A stretch of DNA of 7,418 nt, from NCBI GenBank assembly GCA_050177075.1, contig JBFXHL010000115.1, forward strand, positions 1-7,418, given 5' to 3'. Every line of letters begins with the position of its first letter. Position 1 is the stretch's first letter. The translations under genes and the position numbers were made by a program. Positions 1 through 5,482 of the stretch are shown here, piece after piece. The notes below the pieces were generated by a model. It had not been told where the DNA came from and searched no databases. It saw only the letters and a program-made list of their open reading frames with translations. The stretch is from UBA2239 sp050177075. Its GTDB lineage: Bacteria; Pseudomonadota; Gammaproteobacteria; Burkholderiales; UBA9220.

Positions 1-13
1 GGTGAGAATAAAC

Positions 14-49
14 ACGGGAGAGACCGCTTTCCGCAGTCTCTCCCGTTTT
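14..49 (+). terminator. Rho-independent terminator of an upstream gene
   Basis: A perfect 11-bp inverted repeat, ACGGGAGAGAC (14-24) and GTCTCTCCCGT (36-46), encloses an 11-nt loop that can add two inner pairs. It runs into TTTT (46-49). A GC-rich stem followed by a U-tract on the plus strand is the classic intrinsic terminator. It probably ends a rightward gene lying left of the window. On the minus strand the stem is followed only by a mixed T/A stretch, so it would work poorly in that direction. Confidence 0.85.
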
Positions 50-83
50 GCCCGTGCCGTCGGTGGAGCCTCTGGCATGGCTT

Positions 84-105
84 CCTTGCGAGTTGGCAAG
101 GTTTT
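84..105 (+). terminator. Possible weak second terminator-like hairpin
   Basis: CCTTGC (84-89) pairs perfectly with GCAAGG (96-101) across a 6-nt loop and is followed by TTTT (102-105). The stem has only six pairs. It could be a backup terminator after the strong one at 14-49, or part of a structured RNA. The same CCTTGC/GCAAGG arms recur at 203-219. Confidence 0.3.
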
Positions 106-202
106 GGGGGATGCGTCTTCTCTTCATGGACCACCATCGTGGCCGAAAAGTGAAGTAGAACTTTGCCTCCCTGACTTCATCCTAGACCTTGGGCATGAAA
201 GT

Positions 203-236
203 GCAAGGCTATGCCTTGCTCTATACTTGGAGCAAG
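203..236 (+). repeat. Overlapping inverted repeats around a -10-like box
   Basis: GCAAGGC (203-209) and GCCTTGC (213-219) form a perfect 7-bp hairpin with a 3-nt loop. CTTGCTC (215-221) is also complementary to GAGCAAG (230-236). The middle arm can therefore pair with either neighbour but not both. The sequence TATACT at 222-227, one base from the -10 consensus, sits between the second and third arms. The arrangement could be an operator or a switching leader in front of the gene at 252, or chance in a spacer. No good -35 was found at the right distance. Confidence 0.3.
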
Positions 237-251
237 TGCTAGGGTCCGGTC

Positions 252-680
252 ATGCAGATCATCGTCAGATATTGGGTTTCCACGCCTCCCTTGGCTAGCC
301 GAAGTGCTGCGAGCGGGTGGGTTGACCATTCCAGCCATCCGCCTAGCCGCTTGGGTTTGCATAACGCGCTCCTCGCCGCGGAGGACAGGCTGGCAATCCT
401 GCATGGCCGTTACGATACGGAACCCCATGGCTGCAATATTTTTATTGAGTCATCCGAGCGTCGGGTAATGCTGAGCGTACAAGAGGCGAATGATCTGCTC
501 GGCATGCTTGAAGAGGGGGGAGTGACGTGGAATACCTTGTCCACCCTGATGGAGGTGGAGCGTGAGGAGAGTGCGGTACCTATAGACCTGCGCGGGGAAG
601 CCTCCTCCCATGCTCGGGAAATGGCGGAATACGAGAAGCTTTCCCACGAAGAAAGGCGGAAAATCGACTTCGACGCCTGA
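252..680 (+). CDS. Hypothetical protein, unrecognised (142 aa)
   Basis: I do not recognise this protein. It is a soluble-looking chain with no signal peptide or membrane segment. The C-terminal 70 residues are rich in Glu, Arg and Lys and look helical (for example EANDLLGMLEEGG and the ending HEERRKIDFDA). This part looks more like real coding sequence than the first 35 or so residues, which are rich in Ser and Pro. The chosen ATG has AGGG seven bases upstream and lies downstream of a -10-like TATACT (222-227). An internal in-frame ATG at 468 would give only the charged C-terminal region and lacks a good ribosome site, so the start is uncertain. The stop is 29 nt before the next gene, which suggests co-transcription toward pyrC. 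Codon use is less GC-biased than in pyrC. It may be a lineage-specific gene or a partly degraded one. Confidence 0.5.
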   Translation: MQIIVRYWVSTPPLASRSAASGWVDHSSHPPSRLGLHNALLAAEDRLAILHGRYDTEPHGCNIFIESSERRVMLSVQEANDLLGMLEEGGVTWNTLSTLMEVEREESAVPIDLRGEASSHAREMAEYEKLSHEERRKIDFDA

Positions 681-709
681 GCTGCATGGAAAGCCGGTAA
701 AATTTATCC

Positions 710-901
710 ATGGAGACTCCGTCTGGGCAGAGCTGTCTGCAGTGTCGGCACTATTACATTACCTGGGATAGCCGATTTCCTTATGGTTGCCGCGCCATGC
801 AGTTCAAGGCGCGTATTATGCCCTTGATGGAGGTGCGGCAGGCCGGCGAGGGGCCCTGCCAATTTTTTTCGCCGAAGCAGGCCGAGCCGCCAAGCAAATG
901 A
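710..901 (+). CDS. Small four-cysteine conserved protein (63 aa)
   Basis: This short protein has cysteines at residues 9, 12, 27 and 50, the first two as a CxxC pair (SCLQCRHYY). A compact aromatic core, YITWDSRFPYGCRAM, follows. The pattern suggests a small metal-binding (zinc-ribbon-like) fold, but that is inference from cysteine spacing. From memory, similar short proteins with CRHYY...D..FPYGCRAM occur in other beta- and gammaproteobacteria and are usually annotated as hypothetical. No function is known to me. The start is firm: an in-frame stop at 698-700 lies just upstream and no other start codon intervenes, although the Shine-Dalgarno sequence is weak. The gene sits 51 nt before pyrC on the same strand and is probably in the same transcript. 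Confidence 0.75.
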   Translation: METPSGQSCLQCRHYYITWDSRFPYGCRAMQFKARIMPLMEVRQAGEGPCQFFSPKQAEPPSK

Positions 902-940
902 CTCCCTTCTGCGCCCCCGTTAACATACTGGAATTCCATT

Positions 941-946
941 GAGAGG
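941..946 (+). promoter_or_regulatory. Ribosome binding site for pyrC
   Basis: GAGAGG lies six bases before the GTG at 953 and supports that non-ATG start. Translation from there places the DDWHLHLRD metal motif at residues 11-19, as expected for the family. Confidence 0.6.
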
Positions 947-952
947 CTTACC

Positions 953-1990
953 GTGACCGAACGACTGACGCTGACGCTGCCCGACGACTGGCACTTGCAC
1001 CTGCGCGATGGCATACACATGGCAGCGGTGCTGCCGGACACTGCCCGGCGGTTCGGTCGGGCCATCGTCATGCCCAACTTGCGTCCGCCGGTGACTACCG
1101 TCGAGGCTGCTGCCGCATACCGCGAGCGTATTCAGGCCGCCCTGCCGGGAGGGAGTGGTTTCGTGCCGCTGATGACCCTCTATTTGACCGACAATACTCC
1201 AGCCGAGGAAATCGTCCGGGCCAAGGCGAGCGGCTTTGTGCACGGTGTAAAGCTTTATCCGGCCGGGGCGACGACCAATTCCGATTCCGGGGTGACGGAG
1301 CTGGCGAAATGCCGCCGGGCTCTGGCGGAGATGGAAAAACAGGGGCTGCCTTTGTTGGTGCACGGCGAGGTGACGGACGGCGAGGTGGATGTCTTTGACC
1401 GCGAGAAAGTCTTCATCGACCGTGTTTTGCAACCGGTGGTGCGGGATTTTCCCGGGCTCAAGGTGGTGCTGGAACATATCACCACCAAGGATGGCGTGGA
1501 TTTCGTCAAGGAAGCCTCTGCCCGGGTGGGGGGGACGATCACGGCCCATCATCTATTATATAACCGCAATGCCATGTTCAAGGGCGGGATCCGGCCCCAC
1601 TACTACTGCTTGCCGGTCCTGAAGCGGGAAATGCACCGTCAGGCCCTGGTTGAGGCGGCCACCGGCGGCAATCCCAAGTTTTTCCTCGGCACCGACAGCG
1701 CGCCCCACGCCAAGGGAGCGAAGGAATGCGCCTGCGGTTGCGCGGGGATTTACACCGCCCACGCGGCGATCGAGCTATATGCCGAGGCCTTCGAGCAGGC
1801 CGGGGCGCTGGATCGGCTGGAGGCCTTTGCTAGCTTCCACGGCCCCGATTTCTACGGTCTTCCTCGGAACCGGGGGGCGATTACCCTGGAGAAGACGGCT
1901 TGGCAGCCACCGGTGGAAATGTCTTTCGGCAGCGAAACCCTCGTCCCCTTGCGAGGAGGCGAAGAGGTGGGCTGGCGCTTAGTCGGCTAG
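953..1990 (+). CDS. pyrC: Dihydroorotase, class II (PyrC)
   Basis: PyrC is the zinc amidohydrolase that interconverts N-carbamoyl-L-aspartate and L-dihydroorotate, the third step of de novo pyrimidine synthesis, in the cytoplasm. All the metal ligands known from E. coli PyrC can be placed, each shifted by two residues: H14 and H16 (in DDWHLHLRD), K100 (the lysine carboxylated in the family, GVKLYPAG), H137, H175 and D248 (GTDSAPH). The substrate-binding MPNLRPP motif is at 40-46, and the two threonines of the mobile loop are T107 and T108. The 345-residue length is normal for the class II E. coli-like type. The start is GTG with GAGAGG upstream. The gene follows the four-cysteine protein by 51 nt. 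Its last four bases overlap the end of the convergent minus-strand gene, so no terminator fits between them. Confidence 0.97.
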   Translation: MTERLTLTLPDDWHLHLRDGIHMAAVLPDTARRFGRAIVMPNLRPPVTTVEAAAAYRERIQAALPGGSGFVPLMTLYLTDNTPAEEIVRAKASGFVHGVKLYPAGATTNSDSGVTELAKCRRALAEMEKQGLPLLVHGEVTDGEVDVFDREKVFIDRVLQPVVRDFPGLKVVLEHITTKDGVDFVKEASARVGGTITAHHLLYNRNAMFKGGIRPHYYCLPVLKREMHRQALVEAATGGNPKFFLGTDSAPHAKGAKECACGCAGIYTAHAAIELYAEAFEQAGALDRLEAFASFHGPDFYGLPRNRGAITLEKTAWQPPVEMSFGSETLVPLRGGEEVGWRLVG

Positions 1991-3075
1991 GCGGGTTTTG
2001 CCGCGCATTGGCAGGGTTGCTCGGGGGCTTCTGTTGCCGGTCCCTTGTTCTTCAATAGCTCGCTGATCGGGGTGGCGGCAGCCGGGCCGTGGTCCCGGTA
2101 GAGACGGAGAAGTTCCTCGGCGGCAGCCTGCCAGCGGTCGCGGCCTCTTTTGATGGTGTCCAACAATAGGCGCGTCTTGCCGTCCTCCGCCCAATGCTGA
2201 TAGGCGCTCAGCAGCTCGGGATAAAGTTCCCTTCTCATTCCCCGGTAGTTGGCGAAATAAAAATGCAGGGAGGCTGCGCTGTTCCGTTCCAGGAGGGAGG
2301 GGAGTGCGCACAGGCTGTCGGCAAGATGGTCGCGGACGGCGCGGGCAACCAACTCCGCCTGAGTGGCGGAAAGGGTCAGCAGCATTTCATTCCATTCCTC
2401 CCCCAGCAATTCTCCGGCTCGACATTCGCCGACTTCGTGGAGGATGGCGGCTTCCAGCTCGCAGTCCGTCATGGTTTCCAGCGCTCCGTCGGGGTCGGCG
2501 TCGAAGCCGAAATGGTCGAGGGCGCGCCGCATCGGTCCTTCGGCCTTGCGCCAGCGCCATTCCTCGATGCGCTCCCAAAGGAGGCGGCGCAACGACTCGC
2601 GCCGAATATAAATGGTTTTCCCCTGGCTCATGGCGGGCGGGGCGGCCAAATCGCGGGCCTGTTCGCTGCCTGCCACCAGAATGGAAAATCCTTCGCGGTC
2701 TTCGGCGCGCAGTAGTTCGCCCAGAAAGAAGTGGGGGGTGGCGTGGCCGCCGTACCCCCCGCTGTAAACCAGCCCGAGAGGCGTGAGGGCCTGGTTTATG
2801 GCCGCGCTGTCAAAGGGAGCGAATTTCGCGCCGTTGACAGGGAGAGGGGCGAAGGGTTCTTCTTCCAGGGTTTCCCATAGCCGTTCCCGCTCGGAGAGCC
2901 AGCTGCCGAGTTCGTCCTTGGGGAGGCTGTCGGCGAAGCGGTAGCCTTTTTCCCACCGATAGTATTCCCGCATTTTCAGCAGGTAGGTGCACATGGTGTA
3001 GTCGCGGGCGTGGCGGGCATCGGCGATGAGGCAGTTGCGCTGGACGACGGCGCGCAATTCGCTGAATGGAGGCAT
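1987..3075 (-). CDS. Conserved protein of unknown function (362 aa)
   Basis: A long, well-formed, probably cytoplasmic protein with no signal peptide or membrane helix. From memory it resembles a proteobacterial family annotated as Sfum_1244-like or DUF6866. I am not certain of that name and know of no function. Numbered from the chosen start, it begins with a conserved-looking region (VVQRNCLIADARHARDYTMC, then REYYRWEKG). A Gly-rich turn YSGGYGG is near residue 104, a Trp/Arg-rich segment is at about 167-176, and an acidic helix carries HEVGE at 213-217. The C-terminal tail is low in complexity and includes CQC. I chose the ATG at 3075 because AAGGG lies five bases upstream and conserved-looking sequence starts there. 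A longer TTG start at 3141 would add 22 residues and run toward the rnpB promoter region. The gene is divergent from rnpB, and its stop overlaps the pyrC stop by 4 nt. Confidence 0.85.
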   Translation of the reverse strand: MPPFSELRAVVQRNCLIADARHARDYTMCTYLLKMREYYRWEKGYRFADSLPKDELGSWLSERERLWETLEEEPFAPLPVNGAKFAPFDSAAINQALTPLGLVYSGGYGGHATPHFFLGELLRAEDREGFSILVAGSEQARDLAAPPAMSQGKTIYIRRESLRRLLWERIEEWRWRKAEGPMRRALDHFGFDADPDGALETMTDCELEAAILHEVGECRAGELLGEEWNEMLLTLSATQAELVARAVRDHLADSLCALPSLLERNSAASLHFYFANYRGMRRELYPELLSAYQHWAEDGKTRLLLDTIKRGRDRWQAAAEELLRLYRDHGPAAATPISELLKNKGPATEAPEQPCQCAAKPA

Positions 3076-3106
3076 GGGAACCCTTAAATCCTGACAGAAA
3101 TACTTA

Positions 3107-3112
3107 GTTATA
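3107..3112 (-). promoter_or_regulatory. Possible -10 box for the minus-strand gene
   Basis: TATAAC on the minus strand matches five of six -10 consensus bases and lies about 31 bases upstream of the ATG at 3075. No convincing -35 is seen at 16-18 bp. If it is real, this promoter lies back to back with that of rnpB. Confidence 0.3.
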
Positions 3113-3166
3113 AGGCTAGCATTTCCCTTGGGCGTTGCCAAAGGGGAACTTTACGGCGGGGAAGGG

Positions 3167-3172
3167 TACAAT
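3167..3172 (+). promoter_or_regulatory. -10 box of the rnpB promoter
   Basis: TACAAT matches five of six bases of the sigma-70 -10 element and ends seven bases before the predicted 5' end of RNase P RNA at 3180, the expected distance to a transcription start. The -35 region is poor: nothing close to TTGACA lies at the right spacing. Confidence 0.6.
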
Positions 3173-3179
3173 GCAGGGT

Positions 3180-3528
3180 GAAGCTGGCCAGGCAGTCGCT
3201 GCGCGGGCAACCGCGCAGAGGAAAGTCCGGGCTCCGCAGAGCAGGATGCCGGCTAACGGCCGGACGCCGCGAGGCGATGGATAGTGGCACAGAAAACATA
3301 CCGCCGATGGCCGCAAGGCACAGGTAAGGGTGAAAAGGCGAGGTAAGAGCTCACCGCGGGACTGGCAACAGTTCCGGCAGGCTAAACCCCATCCGGAGCA
3401 AGGCCAAATAGGGAAGCGATAGCGTGGCTCGCGCTGCTTCCGGGTAGGCCGCACGAGCGTACGGGCAACCGTCCGCCTAGATGAATGACTGTCCACGACA
3501 GAACCCGGCTTATCGGCCAGCTTCCCCC
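3180..3528 (+). ncRNA. rnpB: RNase P RNA, bacterial type A (M1 RNA)
   Basis: This is the catalytic RNA of RNase P, which removes 5' leaders from precursor tRNAs together with the protein RnpA. The closing P1 helix is perfect over ten pairs: GAAGCTGGCC (3180-3189) with GGCCAGCTTC (3515-3524). The hallmark segment GAGGAAAGTCCGGGCTCC is at 3218-3235. A segment around 3480-3514, reading ATGAATGACTGTCCACGACA and then GAACCCGGCTTATCGG, matches the conserved 3' region including the P4 3' strand. GGT at 3443-3445, in CCGGGTAGG, is the expected site that pairs with the tRNA CCA end. The P3 arm is a simple 8-bp helix closed by GCAA (3199-3218), shorter than in E. coli. The exact 3' end is uncertain by a few bases, and no strong terminator follows. 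Confidence 0.97.
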
Positions 3529-3545
3529 TCCCCCTTCTTGAAAAC

Positions 3546-3559
3546 GGCGCTCCCACGCC
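3546..3559. other. Short hairpin downstream of rnpB; no clear terminator
   Basis: GGCG (3546-3549) and CGCC (3556-3559) can form a 4-bp stem. On the plus strand a T5 run (3575-3579) comes too far downstream for a standard terminator. On the minus strand the stem is followed by GTTTT. This is the closest thing to a terminator in the rnpB-mraZ spacer and it is weak. The rest of the spacer up to 3725 holds a GC-rich palindrome (GCCCCGGGGC, 3598-3607) and an AT-rich stretch, with no gene I would support. Confidence 0.2.
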
Positions 3560-3725
3560 TAGTCAAACGTCATATTTTTCCCGCTCGTTGTGGCCCGGCC
3601 CCGGGGCTCACTTAATAAGTTACATGCACAACATTCCGTATCCCTTTATTTATTAATAACAAAAAACTTCCATTAGCAACCTCTTCTAAGTCCTTGTCCT
3701 GTAAAGCAAAACAGTGAAATTCCCC

Positions 3726-3754
3726 TTGACCGAGGTATGAATTTTTCTTATAGT
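3726..3754 (+). promoter_or_regulatory. mra (dcw cluster) sigma-70 promoter
   Basis: TTGACC (3726-3731) and TATAGT (3749-3754) each match five of six consensus bases and are separated by the optimal 17 bp. Transcription would start near 3761, leaving a leader of about 60 nt before mraZ. The -10 overlaps the first base pairs of the GTGG repeat array, which fits repression by MraZ. Confidence 0.85.
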
Positions 3755-3792
3755 GGGAAATAGTGGAGGAATGTGGGGAATTGTGGAGAATT
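3753..3792 (+). promoter_or_regulatory. MraZ operator: four 10-bp GTGG repeats
   Basis: Four consecutive 10-bp units, GTGGGAAATA, GTGGAGGAAT, GTGGGGAATT and GTGGAGAATT, start at 3753, 3763, 3773 and 3783. MraZ is known to bind TGGG-type repeats spaced one helical turn apart upstream of its own gene, and this array has that form and place. It covers the end of the -10 and the probable start site, so bound MraZ should block initiation. The core alternates between TGGG and TGGA. Confidence 0.88.
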
Positions 3793-3796
3793 CCCC
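3775..3796 (+). repeat. Inverted repeat (hairpin) in the mraZ leader
   Basis: GGGGAATT (3775-3782) and AATTCCCC (3789-3796) are perfect complements around a 6-base loop GTGGAG, which is the core of the fourth MraZ box. In RNA this makes an 8-bp stem in the 5' leader, 23 nt before the start codon. It has no U-tract, so it is not a simple terminator. It may affect leader stability or simply reflect the repeat composition. Confidence 0.5.
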
Positions 3797-3819
3797 GGGG
3801 TTGAACATAAAGGGGTGCC

Positions 3820-4266
3820 ATGTTTCGCGGTGTTGCGACTCTCAATCTGGACAGCAAGGGAAGGCTGGCGATGCCGGCCAAGTACCGTGACGTCCTGTTG
3901 TCGCGCAGCGAGGGGCGGTTGATCGTTACGGCCGACCCCAGCAAGTGCCTCCTGATTTATCCCTTCCCGGACTGGGAGCCCATCGAGAAGAAGCTCAACA
4001 GTCTGTCCAGTTTCAATCCCCAGTCCCGTGCCCTGCAGCGCCTGCTGGTCGGTATGGCCAGCGATACGGAGATGGACGGCGCGGGGCGCATTCTGCTGTC
4101 GGCTCCCTTGCGCCAGTTCGCCGGGCTGGAAAAGAACGTGGTGTTGGTCGGTCAGGGCGGCAAATTCGAGTTGTGGGACGAGGAGAAGTGGAACGCCCAG
4201 CTCGATGAAGCCCTGGTGTTCCAGAGTGGCGGCTTGCCGCCGGAGCTGGAGGGCTTCTCGTTGTGA
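3820..4266 (+). CDS. mraZ: Transcriptional regulator MraZ
   Basis: MraZ is an AbrB-fold DNA-binding protein that represses the division and cell-wall (dcw) cluster, including its own gene, and binds DNA as a ring-shaped multimer. Both half-domains show the family signature: LDSKGR at residues 10-15, with MP at 18-19, and the second copy MDGAGR at 85-90. The length (148 residues) is usual. The ATG has AAGGGG four bases upstream. It is the first gene of the cluster and is preceded by a strong promoter and a matching four-box operator, so autoregulation is very likely. Its TGA overlaps the GTG start of rsmH (GTGA), which implies translational coupling. Confidence 0.97.
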   Translation: MFRGVATLNLDSKGRLAMPAKYRDVLLSRSEGRLIVTADPSKCLLIYPFPDWEPIEKKLNSLSSFNPQSRALQRLLVGMASDTEMDGAGRILLSAPLRQFAGLEKNVVLVGQGGKFELWDEEKWNAQLDEALVFQSGGLPPELEGFSL

Positions 4267-5201
4267 GTTCGGGGTCGGCGCATCGGCCGGTCTTGTTGCG
4301 GGAGGCGTTGGAAGCGTTGAAGGTGCGGCCCGACGGCGTGTATGTGGACGGAACCTTCGGGCGCGGCGGCCACAGCCGGGCGATTCTGGATTGCCTAGGA
4401 TCGAAGGGACGGTTGATCGCCTTCGACCGGGACCCGGCGGCGGTGGCAGCGGGGGCGGCGATCGACGACGGGCGCTTCCGCTTGGTGTACGGCCCTTTCT
4501 CGGGACTGGCTAAGACGCTGGAAGAGATGGGGTTGGAGACGGTGGACGGGGTGTTGTTGGATTTGGGGGTGTCGTCTCCCCAGTTGGACGAGGCGGAGCG
4601 GGGTTTCAGCTTTCGTTTCGAAGGGCCGCTGGACATGCGGATGGATACCGGGGCGGGTGAAACGGCGGCGGAATGGCTGGCCCGTGTGTCACAAGAGCAA
4701 TTGGAAGAGGTGATCAGTGTCTATGGGGAAGAACGGTTTGCTAAACAGGTTGCAAAAGCGATTGTTGAGGCTCGATCGCGGGAGCCCCTTGTCACTACTC
4801 GGCAGCTTGCCGCGGTCGTTGCAAAAGCCGTCAAAAAGCGTGAGCCAAACCAGGACCCGGCGACGCGCACATTCCAGGCTATACGGATTTACCTCAATGG
4901 GGAGCTTGAGGAGTTGTCGCTAGTGCTTCCTCAGGCCGCCGCCGCGCTTGCCGAAGGAGGGCGGCTGGCGGTCATCAGTTTTCACTCCTTGGAAGATCGC
5001 ATCGTCAAGCGCTTCATCCGGGAGGCGGGGCAGTCGGATAAATTGCCGAGCAGGCTGCCGGTGCGGCATGCGGATTTGCCTCAGCCCAAGCTGCGCGCCG
5101 TGGGCAAGGCGATACGCGCGGGCGAGGAAGAGCTGAAGGCAAATCCGCGTGCCCGCAGCGCGGTGCTTCGGGTGGCTGAAAGGACGGCGGCGCCGTGGTA
5201 A
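4263..5201 (+). CDS. rsmH: 16S rRNA (cytosine-1402-N4)-methyltransferase RsmH
   Basis: RsmH (formerly MraW) uses S-adenosylmethionine to methylate N4 of C1402 in the 16S rRNA P site. Recognisable family blocks in order are HRPVLL (7-12), the SAM-binding DGTFGRGGHS (29-38), FDRDP (54-58), LLDLGVSSPQLD (98-109), GFSFR...PLDMRMD (114-128) and ISFHSLEDR (238-246). The C-terminal NPRARSAVLRVAER is also typical. The 312-residue length is normal. The GTG start overlaps the mraZ stop by 4 nt. The 3' end overlaps ftsL by 7 nt. The middle part (about residues 140-219, the helical insert) uses more AT-ending codons than the two ends of the gene, although the protein there looks intact. Confidence 0.97.
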   Translation: MSSGSAHRPVLLREALEALKVRPDGVYVDGTFGRGGHSRAILDCLGSKGRLIAFDRDPAAVAAGAAIDDGRFRLVYGPFSGLAKTLEEMGLETVDGVLLDLGVSSPQLDEAERGFSFRFEGPLDMRMDTGAGETAAEWLARVSQEQLEEVISVYGEERFAKQVAKAIVEARSREPLVTTRQLAAVVAKAVKKREPNQDPATRTFQAIRIYLNGELEELSLVLPQAAAALAEGGRLAVISFHSLEDRIVKRFIREAGQSDKLPSRLPVRHADLPQPKLRAVGKAIRAGEEELKANPRARSAVLRVAERTAAPW

Positions 5202-5482
5202 AGCTGAATCTGGTCCTGGCGTTGGTGCTGGTGCTGTGCGCCCTGGGCGTGGTGACGTCCCAGCACAAAGCGCGGAAATTGTACGTGGACTTGCAGCAAG
5301 CGCAGTCGGAAACCAAGCGCCTCGACGAGGAGTGGGGACAGTTGCAGTTGGAGCAAAGTACCTGGGCGATGCATTCGCGGATTGAGAAAATTGCCACCGG
5401 CTACCTGCAGATGCAGGTGCCGGATGCCGCCCATAGCCGCATCGTCCCGCCTGCGACGTCGACGGGGGTGCCCGGGCCATGA
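5195..5482 (+). CDS. ftsL: Cell division protein FtsL
   Basis: FtsL is a small bitopic inner-membrane divisome protein that forms a complex with FtsB and FtsQ and helps activate FtsW/FtsI septal synthesis. The chain has a very short cytoplasmic N-terminus, one hydrophobic segment at about residues 4-20, and a periplasmic coiled-coil-like stretch at about 25-65. The ending EKIATGYLQMQVPDAAHSRIV is typical of the family. At 95 residues the length is normal. The sequence is poorly conserved in general, so the position between rsmH and ftsI is strong support. The start is GTG inside the rsmH end, with AAAGGA ten bases upstream. The stop overlaps the ftsI start as ATGA. Confidence 0.92.
   Translation: MVKLNLVLALVLVLCALGVVTSQHKARKLYVDLQQAQSETKRLDEEWGQLQLEQSTWAMHSRIEKIATGYLQMQVPDAAHSRIVPPATSTGVPGP

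Noticed and set aside
2..298. Plus-strand open frame of 98 codons from GTG at 2
   Set aside because: It starts ahead of and reads through the strong terminator at 14-49, has no ribosome site and shows no convincing protein character.
929..938. Palindrome TGGAATTCCA just upstream of the pyrC ribosome site
   Set aside because: A 10-bp palindrome with no spacer can occur by chance, and nothing else nearby supports an operator.
920..1552. Minus-strand open frame opposite pyrC
   Set aside because: It overlaps an intact, motif-complete pyrC and has no family resemblance.
2194..2786. Plus-strand open frames opposite the unknown minus-strand gene
   Set aside because: They are shadows of the longer minus-strand gene, which has a good ribosome site and a conserved-looking protein.
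3116..3556. Minus-strand open frame of 146 codons across rnpB
   Set aside because: It is antisense to a fully recognisable RNase P RNA. Antisense frames of rnpB with LADKPGSVVD-like text are a known source of false proteins.
3612..3944. Minus-strand open frame of 110 codons across the mra promoter and mraZ start
   Set aside because: It would begin inside mraZ and cross its operator. Only the AT-rich end reads protein-like, so that part is kept as a finding and not as a gene.
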